Source: Pseudoalteromonas tunicata (lineage in GTDB: Bacteria; Pseudomonadota; Gammaproteobacteria; Enterobacterales; Alteromonadaceae). From it: 64,000 bases of DNA. Under the pieces are notes generated by a model. That model was not told the origin of the DNA, searched no databases, and was given only the letters and a program-made list of their open reading frames with translations. The number at the start of each line of letters is the position of its first letter. Positions within the stretch are counted from its first letter, which is position 1. The stretch spans positions 3,812,001-3,876,000 of the forward strand of contig NZ_CP011032.1 in NCBI RefSeq assembly GCF_002310815.1, given 5' to 3'. The position numbers were made by a program, and so were the translations under genes. This document shows positions 46,590 to 57,128 of this stretch, in pieces.

Positions 46590-48809
46590 TTAAAATAAGT
46601 AGCGCACCTTGAAAGTCAGTTGGTCTTGCTCGCGCTGTTGCCACATCGAATTAAGCTCGCTGAGCCATTCTTTTGAGCCGACATCTTGATCAAATTGCCC
46701 TGCACCGCGGTTATAAACGACATAAATATCTGAGTATGCCCCTAAACGATATCGCAGCTTTATTTGGCTGGTAAATCGCTGATCGGTAAAGCTATTGTCA
46801 ACCGCACTCACAGGGCTTAAATGATGACCACGAATGTCATACACGGCTTTAGTATCCGCATCAAGAATCGCCCACTGAAAAATCATACTGAGCTCAAGCT
46901 TGTCACTGAGCAACCCCGAGACATTAATATAATTGGCGAATAAGCGACGGTCGTACTCTGCCACTTGCCCAGGGCCTGACGCGATGACCATACCATCACC
47001 TTGGCGATAAAAGTTATTAAATTTTAGGCTCCAGTTTTCGTGCGGCATCCACGTCATATCAACCGCGTATTGCTGCGCCAAACCATCAATGCCTTCTTGA
47101 TCTAAACGAAAACTGGCCGCCCAGCTAAAAGAGCCGGTGTAAGGGCTGCCATAAAAAAACCAGCTCTTTAACAAATCGCGATTTTCATATTGGCCTAATC
47201 CTGCACCTATTAAATCATCCCAACCTGCAGTTTGATAATCAAAAGAGGCATCAAACGATGAGCCATCGGCCAAAATAAACGACGCCCAATAAGATTGAGT
47301 TGCTGGCAGTTTTAAACCACTGTCGTTGCTTTCATAATTGAGCTGAACATTATATTGAATGCGATTAATAAAACCACTGCTGTAGTTAACCGCATGGCTA
47401 AAATAAAGTTCATTAAAACGCCAGTTATTGCGCTTTCGATAACCTAAGTCGTTGTTATCAAATTCGTCATCAAGGCGTAAGTAACGCCCAGTTAGGTGAG
47501 TATTCGGATCAAATTGATATTTTATATTTGTACTGACACCATAACCTTGGCTGTCCTCGCCACGTTCTGTCACTGCAGAGGCTAATAAAGCGCTTTGCCA
47601 CGACCACGTATCACTTTGGTATTGGCTATCCCAAGCTGCAGTTTGGGCATTGCGATCACGCCAAGGGCGCTCAGTATGAGTAACTAAAACCCCACTTTGC
47701 CAAGTGTCCTCACGGTAACGAGCTCGGCCAACATAAAAATCTTTACCAGCGCCCGAATCTAACTCTTCTTCCAATGCGGCAAAACCAGCAAACTGCCAAT
47801 TATCACCTTGATGAATAAAACGCACTGCACCGTCAATTGGAGTAATCACTTTTTGGCCATCATCACTGCCTGCGCCAATGCGCCGCGTATGGATAAGCTT
47901 AGTATTTTGCTCTGCATTAACATTCATCACGCCAATATCTTGGGTAAAAAACGGCCGTTTATCTGTCACTAAGGTCTCAACGGTTGAGTAATTCAAATCA
48001 AGCTCGTCACTATCCACTTGGCCAAAATCAGGGTTAACCGCCAAGCTCAATTTTTGATGATGATCGGGTTTAAACACCAAATCAAAACCCATGTCGGTAT
48101 TGGAGGCCTCACCAACAAAATCCTGTTGATGCGTCGCATACGGAATAAATGCCCACTGTTGTTGCTCTGGAATTGACGCTTGGATCTTTGGCATTTTGAG
48201 ATAAAAATCACTGTTGCTAGTCGTTTGTGGCTGCGACGCATAAATGTGATTCGTGGCAAGTTCATAAAGCTGCAATGATACCCCCACATTAGCCATGCCA
48301 TCATTAGTGCGATTTGGCTTAAACGAAACCGAATGCCAAGGAATAAAAACCTCAGAACTCCAGTAATCTTTATATTCATAAAATGCTGACTGCCAAATTC
48401 CATCCCAATCAGCATCTGTGGTGAGCTGCGGCGTTAACACCGCATCTTGCACGCCACCACCGAGTGTTACTGCAAACTGATAAGCCCCGCTGCCATCACC
48501 CGAAAAATCAATCACAAACCGATTAAAATCAGCTTGCATAAAGGCATCTTGCAGATTGTATTGTTTTTTACGCTCCCCTTGTTTTTGCCAATTTTTAAAA
48601 CCGATATAAATACCATCTGCAGTCGCAAAAGCGCGGCCCTCCACCTTGTTTTGAGTTTGCATTAAAGTAGCAGGTACCACTTGGTAAAAGTCACGATAAA
48701 TTGCAGCACCTTGCCAAGCGGCTTCATCAAGCTTGCCATCAACCTGAATTTCATTAGCCAAAACGGTTTGTCCACTTACTAAAGCCAATATCAATAAGCG
48801 AGTTCGCAT
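46590..48809 (-). CDS. DUF5916 outer-membrane protein with CBM9-like domain
   Basis: This 739-residue protein has a signal peptide (cleavage near LA-NE, residue 18), a CBM9-like N-terminal domain (about 20-200; IQVDGKLDEAAWQGA, DFSGDGSGAYQFAVTLGG, WSSEVFIPWHSVSF) and a long C-terminal region of beta strands typical of a DUF5916 barrel (from about 215; KRPFFTQDIGVMN). The closing LTFKVRYLF with a final Phe fits outer-membrane insertion. ATG at 48809 follows AGGA by 8 nt; the preceding GTG is too close. It is divergent from a CadC-like propeller regulator, which may control it. Confidence 0.87.
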   Translation of the reverse strand: MRTRLLILALVSGQTVLANEIQVDGKLDEAAWQGAAIYRDFYQVVPATLMQTQNKVEGRAFATADGIYIGFKNWQKQGERKKQYNLQDAFMQADFNRFVIDFSGDGSGAYQFAVTLGGGVQDAVLTPQLTTDADWDGIWQSAFYEYKDYWSSEVFIPWHSVSFKPNRTNDGMANVGVSLQLYELATNHIYASQPQTTSNSDFYLKMPKIQASIPEQQQWAFIPYATHQQDFVGEASNTDMGFDLVFKPDHHQKLSLAVNPDFGQVDSDELDLNYSTVETLVTDKRPFFTQDIGVMNVNAEQNTKLIHTRRIGAGSDDGQKVITPIDGAVRFIHQGDNWQFAGFAALEEELDSGAGKDFYVGRARYREDTWQSGVLVTHTERPWRDRNAQTAAWDSQYQSDTWSWQSALLASAVTERGEDSQGYGVSTNIKYQFDPNTHLTGRYLRLDDEFDNNDLGYRKRNNWRFNELYFSHAVNYSSGFINRIQYNVQLNYESNDSGLKLPATQSYWASFILADGSSFDASFDYQTAGWDDLIGAGLGQYENRDLLKSWFFYGSPYTGSFSWAASFRLDQEGIDGLAQQYAVDMTWMPHENWSLKFNNFYRQGDGMVIASGPGQVAEYDRRLFANYINVSGLLSDKLELSMIFQWAILDADTKAVYDIRGHHLSPVSAVDNSFTDQRFTSQIKLRYRLGAYSDIYVVYNRGAGQFDQDVGSKEWLSELNSMWQQREQDQLTFKVRYLF

Positions 48810-48963
48810 CACATTATTCCTGTTAAAAATTTTTATTTATCAAAGCAAATTTAACGCGAAAAAAAGCTGATATTTTCCTGAATAAGACTGAGTAAAGACT
48901 TATAAATATTGACTTTATGATGGATCGCGGTATTTTTGGCGAGGAATGGTAAACAGGTGTGAT

Positions 48964-50994
48964 ATGACAGCAGAAAAACAACAAGAGCACACTTCGTCAC
49001 AGGTAAAAGATGAACTTTTACATGTTCAATTTGGCGATTTTATTTTTGATCTCGGCCAAGATGAGCTCATCCATCATCATTCACGCGCCATCACAAAATT
49101 AGAACCGCAAGTTTCGCAATTACTACACCTTTTTGTAACCCACCCCGCGGAAGTATTAAGTAAAGAATATTTACAAGACACGCTGTGGCCCAATACCATA
49201 GTCGAACAAAATAGTTTGTATCAACTACTGACTAAAATTCGCCGTTTATTAAATGACTCAAGCCGCTCGCCTCAATACATTAAAACGCTGCCTAAAAAAG
49301 GTTACTGCTTCATTGCACCGGTTACCCGCTATAACCCGCAAGCCAAACCCATCAATGACAGCGTAATCAACAATACTAACGTTTCTGAGCCCAATTATCT
49401 TTGGCTTTGGTTAGTACCAGCCCTAATCATTTGCTTTAGCGCATATGCCTTTTTTAGCCAGTATGATGTCGCTCCCGAAACGCCTCAGTATCAATTGCAA
49501 GATGTGAGCTATGAGCTAGGGCTTGAGTCTGATGTGGATGTGCATATCAGCGAAAACTTAATGGCCTATGTCAAAGATATTTACACCCTGCATATATCCA
49601 ATAAACAAGGGCAAGTACTACATCAACTCAACTCCCCATATCGAGTGGCCTTTCCAACATGGCAAAGCACTGGCAGTTTGCTGGCGTATTGGCGCTATAA
49701 AGAAGATCAGTGCGAATTGTTTATTATGACCCCGCAAGGTGCGCAAAATCACCAAGCGCCATCGATTGCATGTGAGTCAGCCATTCGCCCCGTATGGAAA
49801 AGCAGCGATGAATTAGTGTTAAGTGTGTTACAAAAAGGCCAACTGACTCCCTATTTATATCGCATTAGTCAGCAAGATTTAGTCAAACTCCCCCTTTCAA
49901 TGCCCAGACAATCCATTTATAAAGGGGCGGTCAAAGTGTGGAATGGTGACGTTTTTTACCTCCTCAATCACGCCAACCACCAAAGTAGCTTAATCAAACT
50001 CAATGGTGAAACCGTCATGAACTGGGATTTTCCGGTTTGGCTTGCCGCTTATAACCCCAAAACTCAGGCAATTATCACTAATGACAGCAGCCAGCGCCAC
50101 GCCTTAGTGGCAACTCATTTAGATGGCCGCCAATATGAGGTTTATCAAACGGCTCAAGGCCTGTTTACCAATGTATCTATTGATCAACAAGGAGACATTT
50201 ATACTGCGATTGAAAGCTGGCAAGTTAATATTCGTGATAAAGATCAACTCCCTATTTTTTCAACCTCGAGCATTGATTACCTTCCAGTCAGTAATCGCTT
50301 AGGCGAAACCGCATTTATGTCACGGCGCAGCGGCGTATGCGAAGTGTATTTGCATGCCGACAACCAAGTGGTGCGTTTATCTCATCACAAGGGATATGAA
50401 TACGTTCAATTTTTAGAATGGCGCCCCGACTTATCGATGCTGTTATCCAATCGGGATTTAGATTTAGCCTTGTATGACAGACAAGGCCAAGTGTTGCAAT
50501 TTACCACCGAACTTAATGAAAAAATTCGTAATATTGGCTGGTATAACAACAATACGGTGTACGCATTTGATGGTCAGCAACTGCATTTTTATAGCTTGCA
50601 AGGCCACCTCATCAATGCCATCCACCTTGATGCGCAATTTGTTTATTTTGATGCGCAGGCAAAGCGGTGGTTACGACTTAAAAACCGCATTTTATATAGC
50701 CAAGATGATTTAAATAGCACAGGCACAGAACTCGCCAAATTAACCACACAACAAACAAACCTGTTGCATAACATTCGGCTGAAAAATAATACCCTGTATT
50801 GGCAGTCATCTTGGTCAAAACAAGACTATATTTGGCGTTTACCACTTGAAGCGGGGCAAGATGCTAACATCGTTAAACAAGGTAATTTAATTTGGCACTT
50901 TGATATTAGCCCCTATGAAGAGCTAACAATTGCTAAAATGGAAGCACTCGAAGGTGATATTAAGCGCCTCGTTGCGACATCGATAAAACCTTAA
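48964..50994 (+). CDS. CadC-like transmembrane transcriptional regulator with propeller domain
   Basis: This 676-residue protein has an N-terminal winged helix of the OmpR/CadC type (about 15-110; LEPQVSQLLHLFVTHPAEVLS, YIKTLPKKGYCFIAPV), one transmembrane helix (about 148-166; LWLWLVPALIICFSAYAFF) and a periplasmic part of about 500 residues with repeated beta-propeller-like strands (ISVDQQGDIYTAIE-like segments). It senses in the periplasm and binds DNA directly. ATG at 48964 follows AGGTGTGA. It is divergent from the DUF5916 gene and that gene is a likely target. Confidence 0.88.
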   Translation: MTAEKQQEHTSSQVKDELLHVQFGDFIFDLGQDELIHHHSRAITKLEPQVSQLLHLFVTHPAEVLSKEYLQDTLWPNTIVEQNSLYQLLTKIRRLLNDSSRSPQYIKTLPKKGYCFIAPVTRYNPQAKPINDSVINNTNVSEPNYLWLWLVPALIICFSAYAFFSQYDVAPETPQYQLQDVSYELGLESDVDVHISENLMAYVKDIYTLHISNKQGQVLHQLNSPYRVAFPTWQSTGSLLAYWRYKEDQCELFIMTPQGAQNHQAPSIACESAIRPVWKSSDELVLSVLQKGQLTPYLYRISQQDLVKLPLSMPRQSIYKGAVKVWNGDVFYLLNHANHQSSLIKLNGETVMNWDFPVWLAAYNPKTQAIITNDSSQRHALVATHLDGRQYEVYQTAQGLFTNVSIDQQGDIYTAIESWQVNIRDKDQLPIFSTSSIDYLPVSNRLGETAFMSRRSGVCEVYLHADNQVVRLSHHKGYEYVQFLEWRPDLSMLLSNRDLDLALYDRQGQVLQFTTELNEKIRNIGWYNNNTVYAFDGQQLHFYSLQGHLINAIHLDAQFVYFDAQAKRWLRLKNRILYSQDDLNSTGTELAKLTTQQTNLLHNIRLKNNTLYWQSSWSKQDYIWRLPLEAGQDANIVKQGNLIWHFDISPYEELTIAKMEALEGDIKRLVATSIKP

Positions 50995-51024
50995 TTTTAA
51001 AAGGTGAAATTTTAAAATCAAAAT

Positions 51025-51053
51025 AAAAAAGCCTTTAAATTAAAGGCTTTTTT
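51025..51053. terminator. Bidirectional terminator between convergent genes
   Basis: AAAAAAGCCTTTA and TAAAGGCTTTTTT pair almost perfectly around a 3-nt loop. It lies between the regulator stop (50994) and the mutarotase stop (51073) and serves both strands. Confidence 0.88.
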
Positions 51054-51072
51054 AGTACAAAATTTAGGAAAA

Positions 51073-51924
51073 CTAAACCCAATAAACGATGGTACTTAAA
51101 CTGTGGCTTTCACCGGGTGCCAGCACAACTTTATCGTCCATCACATTGCCCGCTTCAAGACATAACATGGTTTTATATTCGTCATCAGCAAAGTTAGACA
51201 GCCGCTTGGCTTTATCAATCCAAGGATTCCAAAGCACACATGAAGTAGAATTTTCACGCCCTACCGCAATTGTGCCCTCAGGCGTATTAATATGCTGCAT
51301 GCTGCCAACTTGGGTATAAACCATATCAGTTTCACGAGCAAAACCAACAACATCGTTTTGCGCAAATGGACCTTCACCAAACTCAATAAATTGTGAACCT
51401 TGCAGTCCATCTACCTTAGTGGCAGTAATATCTGACGTTGGGAAATAAGTGTGCAAAGCTTGCGTTAATTCAATTGGTTGAGAATCTAAGTTGGTATTTA
51501 TCAGCGTTACTTTTAAAACATCTGATAAGTGAAATACCACTTTTAATGCGCTTTTATACGGCCAATAAGTTTTATCTATTTGCGCCATTGGTAACGATAA
51601 AATAACTTCGGTGTACTCGGCATGTTCGTTTACTTCTTCAGCTCGCCAAAGATTGGTGCGCGCCACACCATGAATAGGCCAATCTTGGTTTTTACACACG
51701 CCAAACCAAGGCCAACAAATAGGAATACCACCACGCAACCCTTTACCCTGTTGGTAATCTTCATCTTGCGACATCCAAATTAATGGCGGCTTATTTTTTG
51801 GTATAAATGACGCAAGTTGCGCACCTTGTAAAAAAATGGTGGCACTACAGTGCTCACTTTCAATGGCGAGATATTCTAAATCCGTATCGGTTTGCATAAT
51901 TGTTACACAAGGAGAAAGTTTCAT
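51073..51924 (-). CDS. D-hexose-6-phosphate mutarotase (YeaD type)
   Basis: This 283-residue protein belongs to the aldose-1-epimerase superfamily. It has LQGAQLASFIPKNKPPLIWMS, the strongly conserved RGGIPICWPWFG, HGVARTNLW with the catalytic His, and near the C-terminus LWNPWIDKAKRLSNFADDEYKTMLCLEAGN with the catalytic Glu. The family interconverts the anomers of glucose-6-phosphate and related sugar phosphates in the cytoplasm. AAAAGGA precedes the ATG. It is monocistronic. Confidence 0.92.
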   Translation of the reverse strand: MKLSPCVTIMQTDTDLEYLAIESEHCSATIFLQGAQLASFIPKNKPPLIWMSQDEDYQQGKGLRGGIPICWPWFGVCKNQDWPIHGVARTNLWRAEEVNEHAEYTEVILSLPMAQIDKTYWPYKSALKVVFHLSDVLKVTLINTNLDSQPIELTQALHTYFPTSDITATKVDGLQGSQFIEFGEGPFAQNDVVGFARETDMVYTQVGSMQHINTPEGTIAVGRENSTSCVLWNPWIDKAKRLSNFADDEYKTMLCLEAGNVMDDKVVLAPGESHSLSTIVYWV

Positions 51925-52061
51925 AAGGCATCCTTTTAAAATGGGTCAGTGCAAAACAAACATTAGGTCCGATTGTGCCGCTAACATTAGCAGACAACAA
52001 GCATTAGTTAACACTGTGATTTTTATTCATGTTGAGCGACATTTAAAATAGCTTTTATAAT

Positions 52062-52979
52062 TTACAACATCGAAATATGTAACTTTTCGGCCAGCAACTC
52101 AAGCGCATATAAGCCTGCGACCGAATTACCAAACTCGTTTAATTCTGGCGACCAGACACATACGGTAAATTTACCCGGTACTATGCCAATAATACCACCT
52201 CCAACGCCTGATTTTGCAGGGATCCCCACTCGAAAAGCAAAATCACCCGCGGCATCGTACAAACCGCTGGTAAACAATAATGAATTTACTTGCTGAGTTT
52301 GTTTTGCGCTCAACATTTGCCGCCCACTTTGCACACAGACACCTTGATTCGCTAAATAACTAAACGTTTTTGCCAGCTCTATACTGCTCATTTCAATAGC
52401 GCAATAACTAAAGTAAGCCCGTAGCACAGTATCAACATCATTATCAAAATTATTAAACGACTTCATTAAATGCGCCATGGCAGCATTACGATGACGGTGT
52501 TGGTATTCAGAATCAGCGACTTTTTTGTTGATCACCACTTTATCGTTAGCACTTAATAAACGCGCGGTTTCAAGCATATTAAAAACAGGCGCAGAAACCC
52601 GACTAACCAGCGCATCACAAACCACTAATGCACCAGCATTGATAAAAGGATTACGAGGAATACCGGTTTCAAACTCAAGTTGCGCCAAAGAATTAAATGC
52701 CGTACCTGAGGGTTCTTTACCAACACGACGCCAGATCTCATCACCATGATGCTGCATTGCTAAAGTGAGCGTAAGCGCCTTAGAAACCGATTGAATGGAA
52801 AATGTAGCGTGCGCATCCCCTGCAGAAAAGGTTTGACCATCAACCGTATGAATTGCGATAGAAAATTGCTCGGCAGGCACATCTGCCAATGCGGGAATAT
52901 AGTTGGCCACCTTACCTTGACCAAAACAGCAACGCGCTTGTTGACTAATCTGTTGCAAAATATCATTAAACTGCGGCAT
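52062..52979 (-). CDS. glsA: Glutaminase
   Basis: This 305-residue enzyme hydrolyses glutamine to glutamate and ammonia. It matches the bacterial GlsA/GlsB family over its full length: the Ser-x-x-Lys pair in [20 protein letters not shown], the Tyr in [25 protein letters not shown] and the closing [12 protein letters not shown]. It is cytoplasmic and stands between the mutarotase and the propeller kinase genes on the same strand, each with its own intergenic gap. No special regulatory site is seen. The E. coli homologues are YbaS and YneH. Confidence 0.95.
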   Translation of the reverse strand: MPQFNDILQQISQQARCCFGQGKVANYIPALADVPAEQFSIAIHTVDGQTFSAGDAHATFSIQSVSKALTLTLAMQHHGDEIWRRVGKEPSGTAFNSLAQLEFETGIPRNPFINAGALVVCDALVSRVSAPVFNMLETARLLSANDKVVINKKVADSEYQHRHRNAAMAHLMKSFNNFDNDVDTVLRAYFSYCAIEMSSIELAKTFSYLANQGVCVQSGRQMLSAKQTQQVNSLLFTSGLYDAAGDFAFRVGIPAKSGVGGGIIGIVPGKFTVCVWSPELNEFGNSVAGLYALELLAEKLHISML

Positions 52980-53064
52980 AACGGGGTAAATTTCCTAACT
53001 CACTTCTTAAATCGACAGCCACAATAGCAAGTTTCAATAACAAAAAACTATGTAAACGACGTAA

Positions 53065-56000
53065 TTATTTTGATTTTTTCTCTACGATAACTAATGGCAA
53101 CCGCATTTTAACTTCAATACCATGCCCTTGAGTGGAATAACATTTTATTTCACCTTGAAATAGCTGAGTAACCAGATTAAATACAATGTGCATACCCAGT
53201 CCGCTTCCTCCTTGGCTGCGTTTAGAAGTCACAAAAGGTGAAAATACCTGATTAACCATTGCTGGCGCCATACCCAAGCCATTATCAAAATAATATAAAT
53301 GAATTAATCCTTCGTACGCACTGATTTCAATACGAATTTGACCATGATCTAGACCTTCAAAACCATGAATCACTGAGTTATTAATTAAGTTAGTAAATAT
53401 TTGATGCAACGCCCCAGGATAAGTATTAAATAGCAATTGTTCAGGGCCATTAATTTGAATTTTAATGTCTTTATTTTTCCAAAGTGGTTTGAGCGAATAC
53501 ACCACATCATGTAAGTATTCGGTTAAATTGATTTCTCGACGAGCTTCTGAACTTTGATCGACCGCTATTTGTTTAAAACTCGAAATTAACTGATTTGCCC
53601 GATCTAAATTTTTCATAATCAAGGTATATCCATTACCTTGCATTTGAATTGATTCCTCTAATTCCGACTGTTTTAAGGTTTTTTGCTCCAACTTATTTTT
53701 TAGGCTGGTTAAACAATCTTGGTTATACGAAATTGCTGTGATAGCAATGCCCAATGGCGTATTTATTTCATGAGCAACCCCAGCAACTAAGCTTCCTAGT
53801 GATGCCATTTTTTCGCTTTCGATCAGCTCCTGCTGCGTCTCTTTTAATTGGATCATTGCATGCTCAAGCTTTAAATTCTTGCTCGAAATTTCTTGGGTAC
53901 GCATTGCCACTTTTGCTTCCAGTTCATCGTTGAGTTTTTGCAATGTTGCTTCGTGCCGTTTTAACTGATTGATATCTTTTAGAGCTCCAACAATACGAAT
54001 TGGTTGGCCATTTTCATCTCGCTCAATCACTCGTCCTTTATCAAGCACCCAAACCCAATTATCAAAAAAATCTTTAACTCTAATTGCAACTTCATAGCTA
54101 TCAATCTGATTTTCATTACATTGCGTAATCTTTTGTTGCAAAAGCCCTCGATCATCTGGGTGAACAAACTCCCCACTTAACCCCTCCTCCAGCTCATTGT
54201 TTGATTTACCAAAATCAATTCGAGCTGCCACACAATAACGATGCACTTTACGATTAGGCACATCCCAATCCCATAACTCATCACCACTTGCCCACAACGA
54301 AAGTTCAAGACGTTGCTGCAATTGCGCCATAGCTAAATTATCAGCCACAACTTTGCGATACATTCGCTGTTTTCGTATCACAAAAAAACTTAACAACATT
54401 AGTATGCTAGCAAAATAAAAGAATTGGCTGGTTTTGTTCCACCACCAAGGGGATTTCAAAAACAATGTTAAGGAATGAATATCAGACTGATTACCAAATT
54501 GATCTGTTGCATAGGTTTCTATTTGATAATCGCCAGGTGGTAACTTTAATAAGTTGATTTGCCGATTACCTTGTTCCAGTGCAAGCCAAGTATCTGATAA
54601 CCCTAAAATGCGATAGTAATACTGTAACTGCTGAGCTGAAGAATAAGTTAACGAGGCAAAACGAAACGACATAATATCCTGATAGTAATCAAGACTTATA
54701 TTGGAAACTCGCTCAACCGGCTCAGAAATTAAGGCGTTATTGTGAGTCGGACTGATAGTTTTGCCTAAAATCGAAATCTCCGTCAGTACAATATTGGCAG
54801 GCTGTAAGTGCGCGGCAATAGTATTGGGGTAAAACTGATTAAAACCCTGAGAACCCCCAATAAAAACTCGCCCATCAGGAGCTAACCAAACTGCACCAAA
54901 ATTATATTCAAGCCCTTGGGTACCATCAGCTTTAACATACGTTTCGTAGCTAAAATCTGAGGTGTTAATTCGAATTAAACCTCCACTTGTACCCAACCAA
55001 ACACTACCTTGCTGGTCATATACTAAAGACCAAATAGCATCGTTTTTTAAACCATTTGTACGATCAAAGGTTTTAATAATTTTAACTTGCTCGCTCACCA
55101 CATTTAGACCTACTTCACTTGAAGCCCAAATCCTATTTTTAGTATCAACACTCAGCATAAACACTAAATTAGACAGCAGCCCTTGCTCAGAATCTAAGTT
55201 ATATAATTGTCCCTGGTGAAATTTAAATAAGCCCTGCCCTAGAGAACCAAACCATAAGTCACCGTTATGTACCAACATATCAGTTACTTCGTCTGGAGGA
55301 GTTAATTGCTGGTCGAAAAAAGGAATCAGAGCTTCTAATTGCGGATCGTATTTTAAAATACTATTACTGCGAGTACTGACTAATATCTGGCCATTATACT
55401 TTTGCAAACGATTAAAAACTAAAGTGGGTGCATTTTGGTGATGCACAGAGTAAATCTTAATTTCTTGGTTTTTTATATTGAATTTAGCGACACCATCACC
55501 GCGCGTGGCTACCCAAACATCATCACCATCACGCAAAATAGACGATACAAATGAGCTGTTAATAGCACTAAATTCTGGGTAAATATCTTCAACTTTAGCG
55601 AAGCCTTTACCTGCAAAAATATAAATGCCACGTGTGGTTGCTATCCAAATTCTTTCTTGCGGATCGGCCATAAAGCCGCGTACATCTGGGTTACTAAGTG
55701 GTGCATCAGGATAATTAAACTGGCTAACATAGCCCAACTGCTTGATATGTGATTTTAAGAAGTTAACTCCACCTGATTCGGAACCAATCCAGAGGTTATC
55801 TCTATTATCGAATGCTAACGATAAAACCATATCATCAGCCAAACTGTCGCTTAACCTGTCGTTATGATAATAATGTGACGCCTGTTTTCCCTCTAAGGTA
55901 AAACTTTTCACTCCATCATTCGACCCAGTCCAAATGATCTGATCATTAAACGCTAAACTATGAATAATATTACTTTCTTTATTTGAAATAGCTCGTTGCC

Positions 56001-56721
56001 ATAATAATTCAAACTCAGCACCATCTTGATAGACCTGTAAAATCCCATCTTGGCGGCCAATTACCAGCTTTTGCTCTGCCACTAACAAGCTTACTGCAGC
56101 GTCGGTGGTCAATTGCATAATATGCTTATCGCTTACGCGATAAACATAAACCCCTTGGTAAGTCGCAAAAAATAAATTATCACCACTGAGGGCTAGATGA
56201 TTGACCTTGTTATTTTTTTGAATATCAATAAGTTGAATATCAAGTGTGCTCGCATTTAAATAATACCCACCATCACTTTGGGTGCCGACAAAAACGACAT
56301 CGGCACTGCAAGCCAAAGTAGTCACTTGATCGGATGGTATATCCTGCTGATAACGTTTGAGGAAAGATTTAAACAACCCAGTTTTAAAATTATAAAAGCT
56401 TAACCCTGTACTCGTACCGACCCACAAACCTTGATTAGGAACCACACATAACGCATTTATAAAGTTACCAGCGAGGAAATCTTTACGCTCAGGCACCGCA
56501 AAAAATTGCTTAAACTCATAGCCATCAAACCGATTTAAACCAGCCTGCGTGCCTAACCAAATAAAGCCTGTTTGATCTTGTGCAATTGCAGTAACCGATA
56601 CTTGGCTTAAACCTTCTGTATGCGTGTAATTAGACATAGTCTGATGGACCTGTTCAAAAACAGGCAAATTAGCCGACGCACCAAAACTAAAAAGTAGTAA
56701 GAATAAGCAAACGAATTTCAA
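53065..56721 (-). CDS. Propeller-PAS sensor histidine kinase
   Basis: This 1218-residue protein has a signal peptide (residues 1-17), two ligand-binding seven-bladed propellers (about 20-690, many LWIGT/IWVGT-type blades), a Y_Y_Y domain (about 700-780; LPPGDYQIETYATDQFGN), a transmembrane helix (about 760-790), a PAS domain (about 815-935), a HisKA segment with His984 in GVAHEINTPLG and an ATPase domain (DNGLGMAPA, SPFVTSKRSQGGSGLGMHIV). The start is TTG, which is needed to include the signal peptide. There is no receiver or regulator gene nearby. The PAS-kinase core is a paralogue of that at 37648. Confidence 0.92.
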   Translation of the reverse strand: MKFVCLFLLLFSFGASANLPVFEQVHQTMSNYTHTEGLSQVSVTAIAQDQTGFIWLGTQAGLNRFDGYEFKQFFAVPERKDFLAGNFINALCVVPNQGLWVGTSTGLSFYNFKTGLFKSFLKRYQQDIPSDQVTTLACSADVVFVGTQSDGGYYLNASTLDIQLIDIQKNNKVNHLALSGDNLFFATYQGVYVYRVSDKHIMQLTTDAAVSLLVAEQKLVIGRQDGILQVYQDGAEFELLWQRAISNKESNIIHSLAFNDQIIWTGSNDGVKSFTLEGKQASHYYHNDRLSDSLADDMVLSLAFDNRDNLWIGSESGGVNFLKSHIKQLGYVSQFNYPDAPLSNPDVRGFMADPQERIWIATTRGIYIFAGKGFAKVEDIYPEFSAINSSFVSSILRDGDDVWVATRGDGVAKFNIKNQEIKIYSVHHQNAPTLVFNRLQKYNGQILVSTRSNSILKYDPQLEALIPFFDQQLTPPDEVTDMLVHNGDLWFGSLGQGLFKFHQGQLYNLDSEQGLLSNLVFMLSVDTKNRIWASSEVGLNVVSEQVKIIKTFDRTNGLKNDAIWSLVYDQQGSVWLGTSGGLIRINTSDFSYETYVKADGTQGLEYNFGAVWLAPDGRVFIGGSQGFNQFYPNTIAAHLQPANIVLTEISILGKTISPTHNNALISEPVERVSNISLDYYQDIMSFRFASLTYSSAQQLQYYYRILGLSDTWLALEQGNRQINLLKLPPGDYQIETYATDQFGNQSDIHSLTLFLKSPWWWNKTSQFFYFASILMLLSFFVIRKQRMYRKVVADNLAMAQLQQRLELSLWASGDELWDWDVPNRKVHRYCVAARIDFGKSNNELEEGLSGEFVHPDDRGLLQQKITQCNENQIDSYEVAIRVKDFFDNWVWVLDKGRVIERDENGQPIRIVGALKDINQLKRHEATLQKLNDELEAKVAMRTQEISSKNLKLEHAMIQLKETQQELIESEKMASLGSLVAGVAHEINTPLGIAITAISYNQDCLTSLKNKLEQKTLKQSELEESIQMQGNGYTLIMKNLDRANQLISSFKQIAVDQSSEARREINLTEYLHDVVYSLKPLWKNKDIKIQINGPEQLLFNTYPGALHQIFTNLINNSVIHGFEGLDHGQIRIEISAYEGLIHLYYFDNGLGMAPAMVNQVFSPFVTSKRSQGGSGLGMHIVFNLVTQLFQGEIKCYSTQGHGIEVKMRLPLVIVEKKSK

Positions 56722-56839
56722 GCGCTAACAGCCAGAAAACGAACAATTTTATAAGTGTAGTAGAAATAAAATAACCAATCGGAAAAATATTAAGCACCGT
56801 TATTTACCTCATTAAGGAGTAAATTAGGTCACTTTATAT

Positions 56840-57091
56840 TTAGTCACACCCACCACCAGAGTCACCGCCTGAATCACAACTGTTATCGCTTGATGAAGAA
56901 CTCCATATGGTGCTGTCTGAATCTGTATGTGCACTTGAAGATCCGCTACCACTGGTTTTAGACATAAAAAAATAAACCAACCCAATGATAGATAAAACAA
57001 AAAAGCTCGGGATCCAATTTCCTGATTGAAATCCCGCAAGCAAAGTAATGGTTGCAAAAATAAAAGCCAAGAATTTAAAAAATGTTTTCAT
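56840..57091 (-). CDS. Small membrane protein with Ser/Gly/Cys tail
   Basis: This 83-residue protein has two hydrophobic helices (about 5-22 and 27-45) and a low-complexity tail rich in Ser, Gly and Asp that ends in DNSCDSGGDSGGGCD. A competing frame at 56824-57057 is less likely, because this one has a normal start with a GAGAA site and a typical membrane-protein pattern. Tails of this kind are seen in small envelope proteins of unknown role. It lies downstream of another small membrane gene on the same strand. Confidence 0.7.
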   Translation of the reverse strand: MKTFFKFLAFIFATITLLAGFQSGNWIPSFFVLSIIGLVYFFMSKTSGSGSSSAHTDSDSTIWSSSSSDNSCDSGGDSGGGCD

Positions 57092-57128
57092 GTTGTTTTC
57101 TCACAAATAAAATCAGCCACTCTGAAGG

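Noticed and set aside
56824..57057. A 77-residue frame overlapping the small Ser/Gly-rich membrane gene.
   Set aside because: The alternative frame at 56840-57091 has a better start and a clear two-helix pattern.
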